Shown: in pieces, positions 33,388-45,098 of the stretch
Position numbering within the stretch: position 1 is the stretch's first letter
Layout of the letters: each line of letters begins with the position of its first letter
Assembly: GCA_033398695.1 (NCBI GenBank)
Contig: CM065809.1
Location: 88,331,644-88,395,643, forward strand
Length of the DNA stretch: 64,000 nucleotides
Direction: 5' to 3'
Origin: Orobanche coerulescens
Taxonomy: Eukaryota; Streptophyta; Magnoliopsida; Lamiales; Orobanchaceae
Made by a program: the position numbers and the translations under genes
The notes under the pieces: model-generated
Databases searched by the model: none
What the model was told of the DNA's origin: nothing
What the model saw: the letters and a program-made list of their open reading frames with translations, nothing else

Positions 33388-34548
33388 TGAAGTCGATATT
33401 CAGAAAGTGTGCAAGCTTCAGCGTTCCATTTATGGACTGAAGCAAGCGTTGCGTAGTTGGAACCTTCGTTTTGACGAGGCAGTCAAAGAGTTTGACTTCG
33501 TGCAAAATGAGGAGGAACCTTGTGTATACAAGAGGGTTAGTGGGAGCAAGATCGCATTCTTAGTACTATATGTAGATGACATTCTACTAATAGGAAATGA
33601 TGTGGGAATGCTCAGTTCTGTGAAAGCTTGGCTTTCGAGTAATTTCTCCATGAAAGACTTGGGAGAAGATACCTATATTCTTGGTATTCGACTCTACCGG
33701 GATAGAGCGAAGAGAACAATAGGTCTTTCCCAAGCCCTCTATATAGATAAAATCTTAAAGAGATTTAAGATGGATGATTCTAAAAGAGGGTCCCTACCGA
33801 TGCAACATGGAATAAAACTCTCTTTGAAGATGTGTCCTCAAAGTGAGGAACAACGAAAGGAAATGAGTAATATACCATATGCTTCGGCCGTGGGTAGCCT
33901 TATGTATGCTATGTTGTGTACAAGACCTGACATCGCGCATGCTGTAAGCGTGGTGAGTAGGTTTCGAGCAAACCTGTAGGGAACATTGGACGGCTGTAAA
34001 GAACATTCTCAAGTACTTGAGAAGAACGAGAGATATGGTTCTTATGTATGGCGGTGGAGATTTGGATGTGGTGGGATTCACTGATTCGGACTTCCAAGGA
34101 CTGAAGGACGACTCGATGTCCACTTCTGGCTATATATTTACTCTTAATGGAGGAGCAGTATCTTGGCGTAGTGCCAAGCAAAGCGCGACCGCCGATTCCA
34201 CTGTCAGCCGAGTATCAAGCGGCCTCGGAGGCTTCCAAGGAAGGGTTCTGGATTAAGAAGTTTCTGAGAACTTCAAGTGACACCATGTCCGAAATGCCTG
34301 TTCATTTGTACTGCGACAACGACGGCGCTGTAGCGCAGGCCAAGGATCCGAGGTTTCACAACAGCACCAAACATATTGAGAGGAAGTATCATCTCGTAAG
34401 ATAATTTGTTCGCAAGGGATACATTGTGCTGCACAGAGTAGACTCGGCCGACAACGTCGCCGATCCACTGACCAAGCCACTTTCTCAGACTAGCTTGGAG
34501 CGTCATTTGGAGAACATGGGTATTAGATACCACAGTGTGTGGCATTGA
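33388..34548 (+). pseudogene. Element E pol, 3' part: rest of RT and RNase H
   Basis: Resumes exactly where 24272 stopped (GFVS, then EVDIQKVCKLQRSIYGLKQ). RT catalytic box LYVDDILLIGND is intact. The frame breaks after SRFRANL (33979) and resumes as YLRRTRDMVLMYGGGDLD; RNase H shows FTDSDFQG, then, after another frame change, AEYQAASEASKE and LYCDNDGAVAQAKD. One further stop occurs at 34402 before the C-terminus ADNVADPLTKPL. Ends with TGA 34546-34548; the polypurine tract AAGTGGGAGAT follows. Confidence 0.92.
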
Positions 34549-34563
34549 GTGCAAGTGGGAGAT

Positions 34564-36539
34564 TGTTAGGAGTATGCCCTCGAATGCCACTCAGAGGATG
34601 TTGAGTGAGGGCATTGTACTTGTTATTATGTAAATCATCAATATAAGGCAATGGATGTTTCTTTATTTACTGGTAGTTACTGGCATTCCTAACTCGTAAA
34701 TATACATATAGAAACTAGTCCGTGTATTTGAGAGCAAAACGTTCCACTCCTTATTGGATAAGGGGGTCGGCACTGGAAAGGTTTATAGCTCAAATACTTA
34801 ATCGTTCGCAAGTCAATGAAACTTGACTGGGCGTTAAGTTTATGTGAAGACTTGTATGACGTGTTCTTTGACATGGAGAGTGCCCGTCGAACGCTAATGG
34901 TTAGTGGGAGCACACGTTATAGGTATGCTAATTGGATTAGTATACTCAACCGACTCACCCTCGATTCGTCACACGGATTTCACTCCGGACGATCAATGAC
35001 GGAATCGAAAGGTTGTGATAGGTATTCGTGAACCTTCGACTTGAGGATTTAGTAGGGATGTGCTTGTGACGTCAAGATTTTCATTAGAGTAGTTCGACCC
35101 TGTAAACCGGAAGGTGGGGGTCAACCTCGACTTGCATCTTGACGGGCAAGTAGCAGTCCCATCAATACCAAGATAGAATTCTTTCTCCCGTTAGTGAGCG
35201 GGTTATATGTCCTATGCGGTTATTGGCAGATAAGATCATAAGTCTTTGGCCAAAGCATTGGAGCTAGTAGTATTGGATACACGAGAGCTCGATGATCTCG
35301 ATTTGCATTAACGCATGCATAGCGTCAAGTACAGATGGGGTTTGACTGACCGTGACCCTATAACTTGATCGGGACATTTGAAAGAAGGGATTATACGTAT
35401 AATGGTATTCACGACAGAATGGTTCTTGAATGATCCCAATCATTCGTTCTCAGTCGGGGTACAGTGTAGGCCGCCTGGCTGGCTAGGTGGTGCTACTACT
35501 CTTTGGTTCCTCCCATTGCTGACTGAGACGGACCTACCGAGTCGCGCATTAGGATTGACGACGGAATGAATTGAGCTTGTTTTCTCATTATAAATATTAG
35601 ATATTGGATATCTAATTTATTGGACATTGGATGGCTAATTGATTTTGGAACATTGGATGTCTAAATTGATTTATTGGATAAATTAATTTACGGCCTAATG
35701 AATTAAATATATTACTGGGTGATTAATTTAATTCATGAATATAGTTATTTCTTGGAGAAATTAATTATGTCATTATGTATTTGATGATTAATTAATTAGA
35801 TTAATTAATCGATATAAATACATCGGAACGGAATCGGAGTTTATCTATTTGGACTCACGGGAGTCCGAAACGGACCGAACTTGTCCAATTCCTTCTAGAG
35901 GCTGCCCCACCTCATACTTTTCCCTCATGGTCATGGTCTCATCCTTGGTAGGTTGATGACTAAAGACATTTTGAGATATCATATCTCATTTTATATAGAA
36001 AGGTGATTTGAGGTGGTTGAAATGAGATAATATTGAAGACTTTGAAAACACTCACACACCCAAAATAAAAACACATATCCAGCCGTGGGTTTTAAAAAAG
36101 GGAGAGAGAATATAGTTTTCATTTTGGTCTTCAACTTCATCTTCATCTTGTTCAACTTTCTTAGAGAAAGATTGAGAAAAAAATAGAGAGAACAAGATTA
36201 TACACTTAGACTGTAATAATAATAAAAAGCTTCATCACTTGATTCTAGCCGTAACCTTAGAGGTTAATCAAGTGTTGTTATTCCGGTCGTTTTTCCGGCG
36301 CGTGGCAAGTAGAGACGCGGTGCTTTCGGCGTTGGATCGTTCAAGAGCTTGGGGAATAGCTCAAGAGAAGGTTATCCATTTAATCAACAGACTACGAGGG
36401 TATGTTTCTCGTATCTCTTGTATTTCGTTTTGATATTCGTATATACGTAGCTCGATCGATTCTCGTAGGGATTCGGATCGAATTAATTTTTGTTTTACCG
36501 CTTCCGCTGGGCCTTCGTTTTAGGCACCAAATCCCAACA
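34564..36539 (+). repeat. Element E 3' LTR
   Basis: 1976 bp, TGTTAGGAG...CCCAACA, uninterrupted, followed by the target duplicate ATACT. It serves as the reference that shows where J is inserted in the 5' LTR. Confidence 0.95.
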
Positions 36540-36544
36540 ATACT

Positions 36545-36796
36545 TACAGGTGCATGAAGATGATGATCTCCCGTGATACTAGCACACGACTCCCATACGA
36601 AGTCTCAACACAACCAACACACACCAATATCACAAATAACAATTGGAAAATATCTCAAAAATTTTGGAACCTCCAAAAATCGATTTGACTCAAAAGTCAG
36701 AAAATCATTTTCAAAAGCCATGCTACTACCGTACTGGTAGAGCCACATAACACACAGGCCCGAGTTTCACAAAACCCAAGCTCTGATACCATCTTC
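36545..36796 (-). other. Element D internal region, 5' side
   Basis: 252 bp of non-coding D leader between E and the D 5' LTR. It contains the primer site and nothing resembling gag. Together with 11941-12073 this is the whole interior of D. Confidence 0.8.
36780..36791 (-). promoter_or_regulatory. Element D primer binding site
   Basis: Minus strand TGGTATCAGAGC, a perfect 12-base match to the initiator-Met tRNA complement, five bases after the LTR end GGTGTTACA. Confidence 0.93.
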
Positions 36797-37769
36797 TGTA
36801 ACACCCCCAAAACCATCCGGGATATTACAGCGCCGCGGGTCCCGCGCCGGAACCCACTAGGCTAAAACCATTTCAAAAACATTTAAAAATGCCAACAGGC
36901 CAATGACGGTAATATTTTAAATACTCAAATATTTTCAAAAACATAGTTCTCAAATACCGTCATAAAATACCATTTGAAAATACAAGGCGAAATGCCAAAT
37001 CTCAACGGTTTAAAATGTACGTTAAGCCACCCCTTAAACGTACCGATAAAATAGTTAGGAAAAAGGGTTTAACGAAATAACCCAAGTTCGCAAAGTGCCA
37101 AAAGGCCATTTGAAATACACACGAATTGGTAAAAATACCGAAAAGATATTTTGAAATATACACACGCAACGGATAAAAACACAGTTCAAAATACACATTT
37201 GCAGCGGAGAATAAAACAACCAGAAATAAATACTCAAAACATGCCACAACCAGTATCACTCGGGAAGCTCACCCCTTCACGACCACTACTAGCTCGATCT
37301 CCTAGTACCTAAAAATAAAGCCCACGATGGGGTCAGCCACAATACTCAATAATGATACCGATCACATCATCATAAATAATTACATACCAATGTAATAATA
37401 CTGTAAGAATACTACCAATGTAATCTTACCATCATAACCTTACCAATCCAAAGCGATCCATACCAATTCAATCCTTACCATAATGCACATTTCGCATTCT
37501 CAAATGACGAAATGAACTCAACAACACTCATCTGGACTGAACCAAAACAATACTCAAAATCCTCAAAAACATCATAACTCATAAGCGGGAAATAATCTAT
37601 CTGTGCCAAATCCTGTCCGTCGGATCGAACAATCAAATACCCATCTTGATAAGAACCAAACATACACAATACATCTGTAGATCAACTACCACAAAATAAT
37701 GATAATAAATCCGAAACATTGATGCAAAGCCCAAATGATCATACGATCAATAACCAGATCAACCAATAC

Positions 37770-37985
37770 GTCAACTGAGAATATCACCAACATGACAAAC
37801 TCCAAGCAAGACCAACAAAGAATCAACAACGACCAAAAATATCATCAACATGATCATCTCCAACATGACCAACAAGGATGGATCAACGATGACCAAGAAT
37901 ACCATCAACATGGTAAACTCCAACACGACCAATAAAAGATCAACAACGACTGAGAATACCATCAATATGGTATACTCCAACATGA
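37770..37985 (-). repeat. 57-60 bp tandem repeat in D LTR
   Basis: About three and a half imperfect units built on ACCATCAACATGGTAAACTC and GATCAACAACGACCAA. Short ORFs on both strands here are by-products of the repeat. Confidence 0.7.
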
Positions 37986-39504
37986 ACAAATATAATGGAT
38001 CTCAAAGAAATAACCTCGACTGTCGAACATATCCCTCGGGCATATGAACAACCAGTCACAAACTGTCGAACATATCCAATCATACATGGACTATGAACGA
38101 CCAAAACAATATGGCTCAAATATGGACGTCACAGTGCGCCCGATCCAGAGATGTGTCCGTGCACAAGCCACCCCGGGTATCGATCAAATACACGTGTGGT
38201 CTTGTACCTAATTAGCCTCACGAACTGCGTCTCGTGTGCACGGTTCAATGCGGAAATATCCACGCATAACCATCATGTGCCCGGCTAAAAATCCTACACA
38301 ATAACCAATCGGCACGCAGATATGACTCCAGATATGTCACGATGCAACATGACAACGAAACTCAAGAATTACATATCCAATAAGGATCAAAAGACTCACC
38401 GAAGTGAACAACGACAATCTGACAAAGAAAAGTCGACACGGCTAATCAATATTCAAAACAACAATCCTAGGATAACAAACCCCAAAGGATAATCCATACG
38501 ATCAACAATCTCAGACAACAGTTCTGGGATCAACATCCCTCGATGAGACGATCAACACAACCATTAATACCAACAATAGTCCTGGGATCAACACCCCTCA
38601 ACGAACAACCAATACGAATCTCAATATATGAAGCCTCAACGTACAACATATACAACAACTCAACATAATAATTATCTCATAAATGAACATAAATTACCTC
38701 AAGGCCGAAGATAACATCCTTTCCACGAACAACATCCCTGAACGAATACACAGTTATACAAATAATCTCAAATAAGGTACCATCCATTCAATACCAATAA
38801 ACCTTTATCCCGATACTTATGTCATCGCGATAACTATCCTCGATATCTGATATACTATATCCTTGACCAAAGATAACTCACGTCTTCTTTGAACACAATT
38901 AAATCATATACCTTATGATTTAATACAAACCAGAGCACGATATACAACTCATTATCCAACAACTTACATTTCTAACAACATTGCTATACGAATTATAAAT
39001 GAAATGAAAACGAAACCATTCATCAAATATTATAAACTGAACAAGTATAAACTTGCCTCGATACCGATACCACGAAGCTGTTACCAGAATCCATTGCCTT
39101 CATCTACGAGCTCCTCATCCCTGACCAAAAGCAACCTACAAACTCTTCAACCTTGACCGCAACCCAACGACCATAATCAACGCTCAATTAACGCGACCTA
39201 ATGCAATAATCAAATGACAACAGATCCGATAATAATCAATAATCGGTATAACCAACCAATCAAACTCAGCGGCTCAACAATACCTCGATCATTTATAAAA
39301 CCGAACAATACAACTCAAACAATTACGAACTCATATCAACAACATAAGCCGAAATCCGATAAATCATAATTATCAATCAATAACCGATCAATAAACCCAA
39401 CAGTTCCACAATATCTCGATTAAACACAGTCTTAAACAATCCAGTTCAAACCATCACGAATTCATAATCACAACACGAAAATACTACACTGTCTTCCTAC
39501 TTAG

Positions 39505-39592
39505 AGCGCGTTAAACGCATAACGTAGCGTGCACTAAGTTGTTCCCGTTAGCGTGCGCTAGCCAGTAAGCTTAGCGTGCGCTAATGCTACAC
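39505..39592 (-). repeat. Minor palindrome cluster in D LTR
   Basis: Four to five TAGCGTGCGCTA-type motifs in under 90 bp (AGAGCGCGTTAAACGC, TAGCGTGCACTA, TTAGCGTGCGCTA twice). It lies about 0.85 kb downstream of the TATA-like box in element direction, similar to the relation between the two arrays of J. Confidence 0.8.
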
Positions 39593-40463
39593 AGTGGCAT
39601 GCATTCCAAGCATTGACTAACACCTTGCGACTACGAATCCGAATGAAAAGGAAATCATACTCCAAGATTAACAATAACTTTCTAGATCCAAACTCATCAT
39701 CATACTCATATTCGTATTCTTATACGAATATTATATCAAAACACATAACTTGGCTCTAGATACGAATATCCCATATTCATATCCAAAACACCAACACCTT
39801 CTATACATAATCATCATATCCTGTAATTTTAGAGATCTTCAAGAACACGAAATATCCGACATCACGTTCAAAACAACATAATCTAAGGTGTATATCATAA
39901 TGTTTGTCATTTTCTTCATCATGCAAATCACATAATCAAACCAACTCGATAACAAGGATCATCTCATACATAATCGGGAATACAACCTCATATCATGATT
40001 TAACTCATCTAAATCGACCACTGAAATTATCATGATTCAGAAATCCATGATTCAACCTCATCAAGTTAAACGAATCACCATTAACATGAAGAATCTTAAA
40101 TAACATCCGAAAACTCTTATCATAATCCCATAAAATCTCATATAATATCGTCACATGATTATCCAACATGTTCCTCACATGTAATCATCCTTAAAAACGA
40201 ACAACTAACAAGGGATACGAATATTACCTAGATTAAATGAACCAAGAAGAAGAACACTTGAACTCCATTCCAAGAATCATGAGTAACTTGAAGAACAAGG
40301 CTTGAATCCATGCTCTCTATCTTAATCTTGTTAAAAATCACCACCTCACCGTGTTTGGGAACCTCAAGATCCTCCCAAAGCTCTCTCTATCGACTGAAGG
40401 AGAAAGAATGGAATAAATGAATCTCAAAACCCGTCTGTCCCCTTATATAATAAACATTACTAG

Positions 40464-40960
40464 CGTGCGCTACTCTCATAAAATAGCGTGCGTTATTGCC
40501 CTAGCGTGCGATAACTGACTTTGTTAGCGTGCGCTATCGCAGCCCAGAGGCCACTGTCTTGCCTCATGCATCAGCTTACGTACGTAATGCCCATGCATTA
40601 GCGTACGTAACTTACACTGGCTAGCATACGCAAGTCCTTACATTTAGCTTGCGCTAACATCAGTTGACTTGCTACAGTCTACCTACCGCATGTGCCCCCA
40701 CATGCCGATGTGACAAGGATAAGATTCCCTTTGACCGATCTACAACTAGCGTGCGTTAAGCCTCATGCTTTAGCGTGCGCTAATACTTCAGGACAACAAC
40801 CGTTGACTTATCAGAACGTGCGCCGAAAGCAGCTGGGTCCACACGCAGATTCCTTCCGATCTGACTGCATTTAGCGTGCGCTACATTCTGCCTCTAGCGT
40901 GCGCTAACTATGAACGATAGCGTGCACTATACTTGAACATTAACGCGCACTAATTAGGCT
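40464..40960 (-). repeat. Main palindrome array in D 5' LTR
   Basis: Partner of 11136-11640, same order of motifs and spacers. Point differences fall inside motifs in both directions (GCGTGCGC here against GCATGCGC in the other copy; TTAGCTTGCGC here against TTAGCGTGCGC there). TATA-like TTATATAAGG at 40441-40450 (minus) sits directly downstream in element direction. Confidence 0.9.
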
Positions 40961-41225
40961 ATACTTAGCCATTTTCCAACTCTCCTCGTCCGTCTCGACA
41001 TACCAAATACGACATACGGCATACTGAATACATGTACTGAATCCAATAACATCATCATACGATATACCCAATATTAAAAGTATGATAACCTGATACACGA
41101 TATCCTCAAAATAATTGTCGAACCACTACGACAGTTATACAAGTACAAATACAGCTGTCTCAGTTCTCAATTTATTTTATCCATACTGTATAGACACCAA
41201 GCCATCCAGTATATCTTAGATAAAA

Positions 41226-42241
41226 TGATGTGAATCAAGATATTATGAAGAACCCGGATGAGGACTTGAGCATGCTGACTGGACCAATAACGAGGTCTTG
41301 ATCAAAGAAGTTCAAAAATAATTTATCGACACTCGTCATTGATATGTTTAAAAATAACTATGTTATCAAAGACAACAAATTCGTGAGTAGTGTCGAAGTT
41401 GTCGAACAATAAGTTTTTCATTTATTTTATCTTTGGTGTATTTTAATTTGAATTGTATTTCTTGAGTTGTATTTTTATATTTTGAGTTGTATATAATCGA
41501 GTCGTGTAATATTAATGTCGAAAATGATCGGAAAAGACGAACAAACAAACAAGGATGCAAATTCCCGCGCGTAAGACTGACACGCAGTAGTCTCGTATTT
41601 TGGCCATAACTTACTCGTCCGAAATCCGATTCAGGTGATTCAGGTGTCTATGGAAAGCTAAGAAAGAGAACTACAAATATTGTTCAGACCATAGGACCAA
41701 ATTCGGAGACATTGGAGCTCAGAAATGATAAAACAGACAGCATCGGATTTATGGTGACTTGTTGTCCTTGTTTTCACACCTTAAAATCTTGGTCTTTGAT
41801 ATTTTGTCCCCTAAACATATGTTGATTGAATTTGTATCAGATTTTAGGATGTTTGAATGTTGATTTTTCTATTTTGTAGGTTTTTAGTTGTTTTTTTGTT
41901 CACACTAGAGTTAGGTGTAAGATTTTGGCTATAAATAGCCTTGAAGTTTCATTGTAAGAGGGCACCAAAGATTTTATGAATTTGAGAGTGTTTGTATTAA
42001 CAAACCTTTGTGAGTGCTTTATTGTTTTGTTGAGTGTGTCTCAAAAACATCTCTTGTGTGATTTATATACTTATCAAGTGCAAACTTATTAGTATTTATA
42101 TTCCACCCCTTCCGAGTTGCTACGGCGTGTCACGTAGATGTTTGGAAGTAAAGCCCCATTTTGCTTATTTTGGAAACATCCTGGGAACGAATTCATCTAG
42201 CGGTGTCGGTTACCATAACGTGTCGTGTGGGGGTCGCATCA
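41226..42241 (+). repeat. Element F 5' LTR
   Basis: 1016 bp. TATA box TATAAATAG at 41930-41938. Differs from the 3' LTR at a few percent of positions. Next to it, TTGGCTTCGGAGC (42243-42255) is a degenerate Met-tRNA primer site: ten of thirteen bases match TTGGTATCAGAGC. Confidence 0.94.
41930..41938 (+). promoter_or_regulatory. TATA box of F 5' LTR
   Basis: TATAAATAG, 704 bp into the LTR, repeated at 48411-48419 in the 3' LTR. No palindrome array precedes it; F is one of the few better preserved elements here without one. Confidence 0.75.
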
Positions 42242-42394
42242 GTTGGCTTCGGAGCTCGGTTATTCCAAAACTAAGTGGTATCATCTATTTTCCTTCATTA
42301 CCATAATCTTCCTATCTTATCATCCTATTATTTCCTTTATCTTCTAAATCTTCCATCTTCTTCACACACACACAAAAAAAAAAGAAAAAAAAAT

Positions 42395-42704
42395 ATAAGT
42401 GGTGAAGGTTTTGATTGTTTTTGATAACTCTTCAAGCCGAGGCCAGGGGAAGAACTTGTTCCTTAGCCTTCGGGCGTCTGGTGATTTTAAGCTTGCGGAT
42501 CGAATATCAAATGTCAATCCATTCATTTCATTACTAAAAAAAAAAAATTATAAGTCGTGAAGGTTTTGATTGTTTTTGATAACTCTTCAAGCCGAGGCCA
42601 GGGGAAGAACTTGTTCCTTAGCCTTCGGGTATCTGGTGATTTTAAGCTTGCGGATCGAATATCAAATATCAATCCATTCATTTCATTACCAAAAAAAAAA
42701 GAAG
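42395..42704 (+). repeat. 155-bp tandem duplication in F leader
   Basis: Two units start at 42395 and 42550 (ATAAGTGGTGAAGG / ATAAGTCGTGAAGG) and each ends in an A-rich run after CATTTCATTAC. Differences are few. The A runs at the unit ends probably promoted the duplication by slippage or template switching. Confidence 0.85.
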
Positions 42705-43056
42705 AAAAAAATATCAAGGAAGAAGAGAAGAACGAATTTTGATCGATCTTATCAAACAATTATCATACTTTTCGTTCCGTTCCATATTCTAAACTATTCC
42801 AAAATCTTTTGCTCCCATCTTTCCATTTTTTTATCTTATCTTCATTCGCAATCGTTGGGGGGATCGTGGGATTTGAGTTCTTTCAAGAAGAAACTTGATT
42901 TGAATCCCGTAAAATCACCTTGTAAGTTGTTTGGAAAAAGGCAAAAAAAAAATTGTGAGGAATTAAGAAAAAGCCAAACGAGAGATACGCGAGTGTGAGC
43001 GATCGAGCGATACACGTGAGGATCTTGTGAGGAAATTTTCTTGTAGAAAAAAAAGG

Positions 43057-43215
<159 letters not shown>

Positions 43216-43364
43216 TATCAGGAACCGAAGGAAACGAGCAAAATCTTATCCTTCAAAATATTTTACAACAACTTGCTCAAATAGTCAAGACTAGATAAAC
43301 AAGAGGAAACAATTGCTACTCTCACGAAGGGTAGAGAAGAGGAGCCCGCACGAAGGGGACCGGA

Positions 43365-44458
43365 ACCCATTCGATTTGGAGGCTATGATGATGAAGATTC
43401 GATGAATTCCGAGGAGGAAACTCGAGGTTTGTACATCGAGGAGGCGAGAAGGACGAGGAGGAAGGAGAGAGTATGAAGGAAGACGAGGAAGATATGTCCG
43501 AAACGAGGAGGATCGGAATATGGGAAACATCAAAATGAAAATCCCATCTTTCGAAGGGAGAAGTGATCCGGACACATATCTCGATTGGGAAAGGAAGTTG
43601 GAGACCATTTTCGATTGCCACAACTATTCCGATGAGAAGAAAATGAGGTTAGCAATAACCGAATTTTCAGAATATGCAAGCATTTGGTGGGACCAACTTG
43701 TGACGGAGAGAAGGAGGAGTCGGGAGAGACCGGTTAGCGGTTGGGAAGAATTGAAGGTTGTTATGCGGAAAAGATTTGTTCCTAATTACTATCTTAAGGA
43801 ACTATTTTCTCGCTTACAAACTTTAAAACAAGGCTCGAGAAACATTGAAGATTTTCGAAAGGAAATGGAGATGTTGATGATCTGGGCCAATGTTCGTGAA
43901 TCGAGAGAGGCCACCATGACGCGGTTTTTACACGGGATGAGAGCCGATATAGCTAAAGAAGTTGACAAACAACACTTTGTTGAATTCGAGGACATGGTAT
44001 ATGCGGCGGTAAAAATCGAGCGGAGCTTACGAAGAGGGAGCAATAACAACTATTCCACGGGATACTCTACTCCTTGGAAACAACAATCTCAAGTAAGTTC
44101 AGACAAATTTAAAAATTTTGATAAAAGAGAAGGGAGTGTCTTGAAAGGAAAGTTTGAAGTTGGGAGTACTAGCAAACCAAAATTTGATGGGAAACCTAAA
44201 CCCGTCGAAAGCACCCAAAGGAGAAACCGGGACATCCAATGCTATAAGTGCCAGGGTCGTGGACATATAGCATCCGACTGCACCAACAAACGGGTGATGG
44301 TACTTCGGGATGGGCAGATTGAAACGGAAAGCAAAAAAGAAGAAGAAGAAGAGACAAGAGAGGTGGAGAGTGATGATGAGACGTATGAGTATGCACCCGA
44401 ACTTGTTGTTCGGAGGGTGTTAAGTTCTCAAGCAAAAGAAGAGGAAGTTAACGAATAA
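43365..44458 (+). pseudogene. Element F gag
   Basis: Main open part 43520-44458: capsid core (MKIPSFEGRSDPDTYLDWE, EYASIWWDQL, LKELFSRLQTLKQGSRNIEDF) and the CCHC knuckle CYKCQGRGHIASDC about 65-80 residues from the end. The true N-terminus (RFGGYDDEDSMNSEEE) is upstream in another frame, broken near 43478, so the ATG at 43520 is probably internal. Ends at TAA 44456-44458, where the family normally continues into protease. Confidence 0.88.
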
Positions 44459-45001
44459 AGAGAAAATCTATTTCACACACGTTGTTTTATTAAAAATAAA
44501 AATTGTAGTGTGATAATAGATAACGGGAATTACACTAATGTCATTTGCGCTATGCTAGTGGAAGAACTCGATCTTCCAACAAGAAGACACCCTAAATCGT
44601 ATCGTTTACATTGGCTAAATAATTGTGGGGAAGTTCGAGTTAATAAACAGGTACTAGTGGCTCTCACCATCGGAAGGTATCAATACGAAATCCTATGTGA
44701 TATCGTTCCGATGCATGCTTGCCATATCTTGTTGGGAAGACCATGGCATTTTGATCGAGATGCTACTTTGAGCGGAAGGAAAAATCGTTACTCATTCGAG
44801 AAGGACGGAAAGAAAATTACCTTAGATCCCATGACTAAGGTACAAATACAAGAAGATCAACTTCGTCTTGAAAAGGAAGTTGAAGGAAAATCGAGAAAAG
44901 AGAAGGAAAAGAAAAATGAAAAAAATGAAAAAAGCGAGAAAAATGAAAAAAATGAGAAAAATGAGAAAAATGAAAAAAAAAGAAAGAAAAAGAAAATTTG
45001 A
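44459..45001 (+). pseudogene. Element F protease
   Basis: Same frame as gag. The active site reads IIDNGNYTNV, with DNG in place of the usual DSG; CHILLGRPW is the second conserved box. It ends in a low-complexity Lys/Glu/Asn stretch (KNEK repeats) from A-rich DNA at 44900-45000, after which the frame shifts to that of RT. Aspartic protease would cut the Gag-Pol polyprotein. Confidence 0.85.
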
Positions 45002-45098
45002 GAAAATGCATGCTTGTAAGTGCAAAGGAACTTGAAGAAGAGTTTGCGCTACTACTAACCCCGGGAACCGGATAATTCCGAGTTCTATTGAATCTTTA

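Larger units (their letters stand above)
12074..36539 (+). mobile_element. Element E: Ty1-copia LTR retrotransposon with J and K inserted
   Basis: Plus-strand copia element flanked by ATACT at 12069-12073 and 36540-36544. Without J and K it is about 9.5 kb: LTRs of about 1.98 kb, leader, gag, and pol in the order protease, integrase, RT, RNase H. LTRs differ by roughly 2% in the stretch I compared by eye (12074-12960 against 34564-35450). Gag is open, but pol has in-frame stops and frameshifts besides the K insertion. It is the same family as A and a diverged relative of G. Confidence 0.95.

Noticed and set aside
41366..42306. Short ORFs in F LTRs (for example 42034-42306, 48539-48730)
   Set aside because: They lie in non-coding LTR sequence after the TATA box and have no recognisable domain; only the integrase tail reading is supported.
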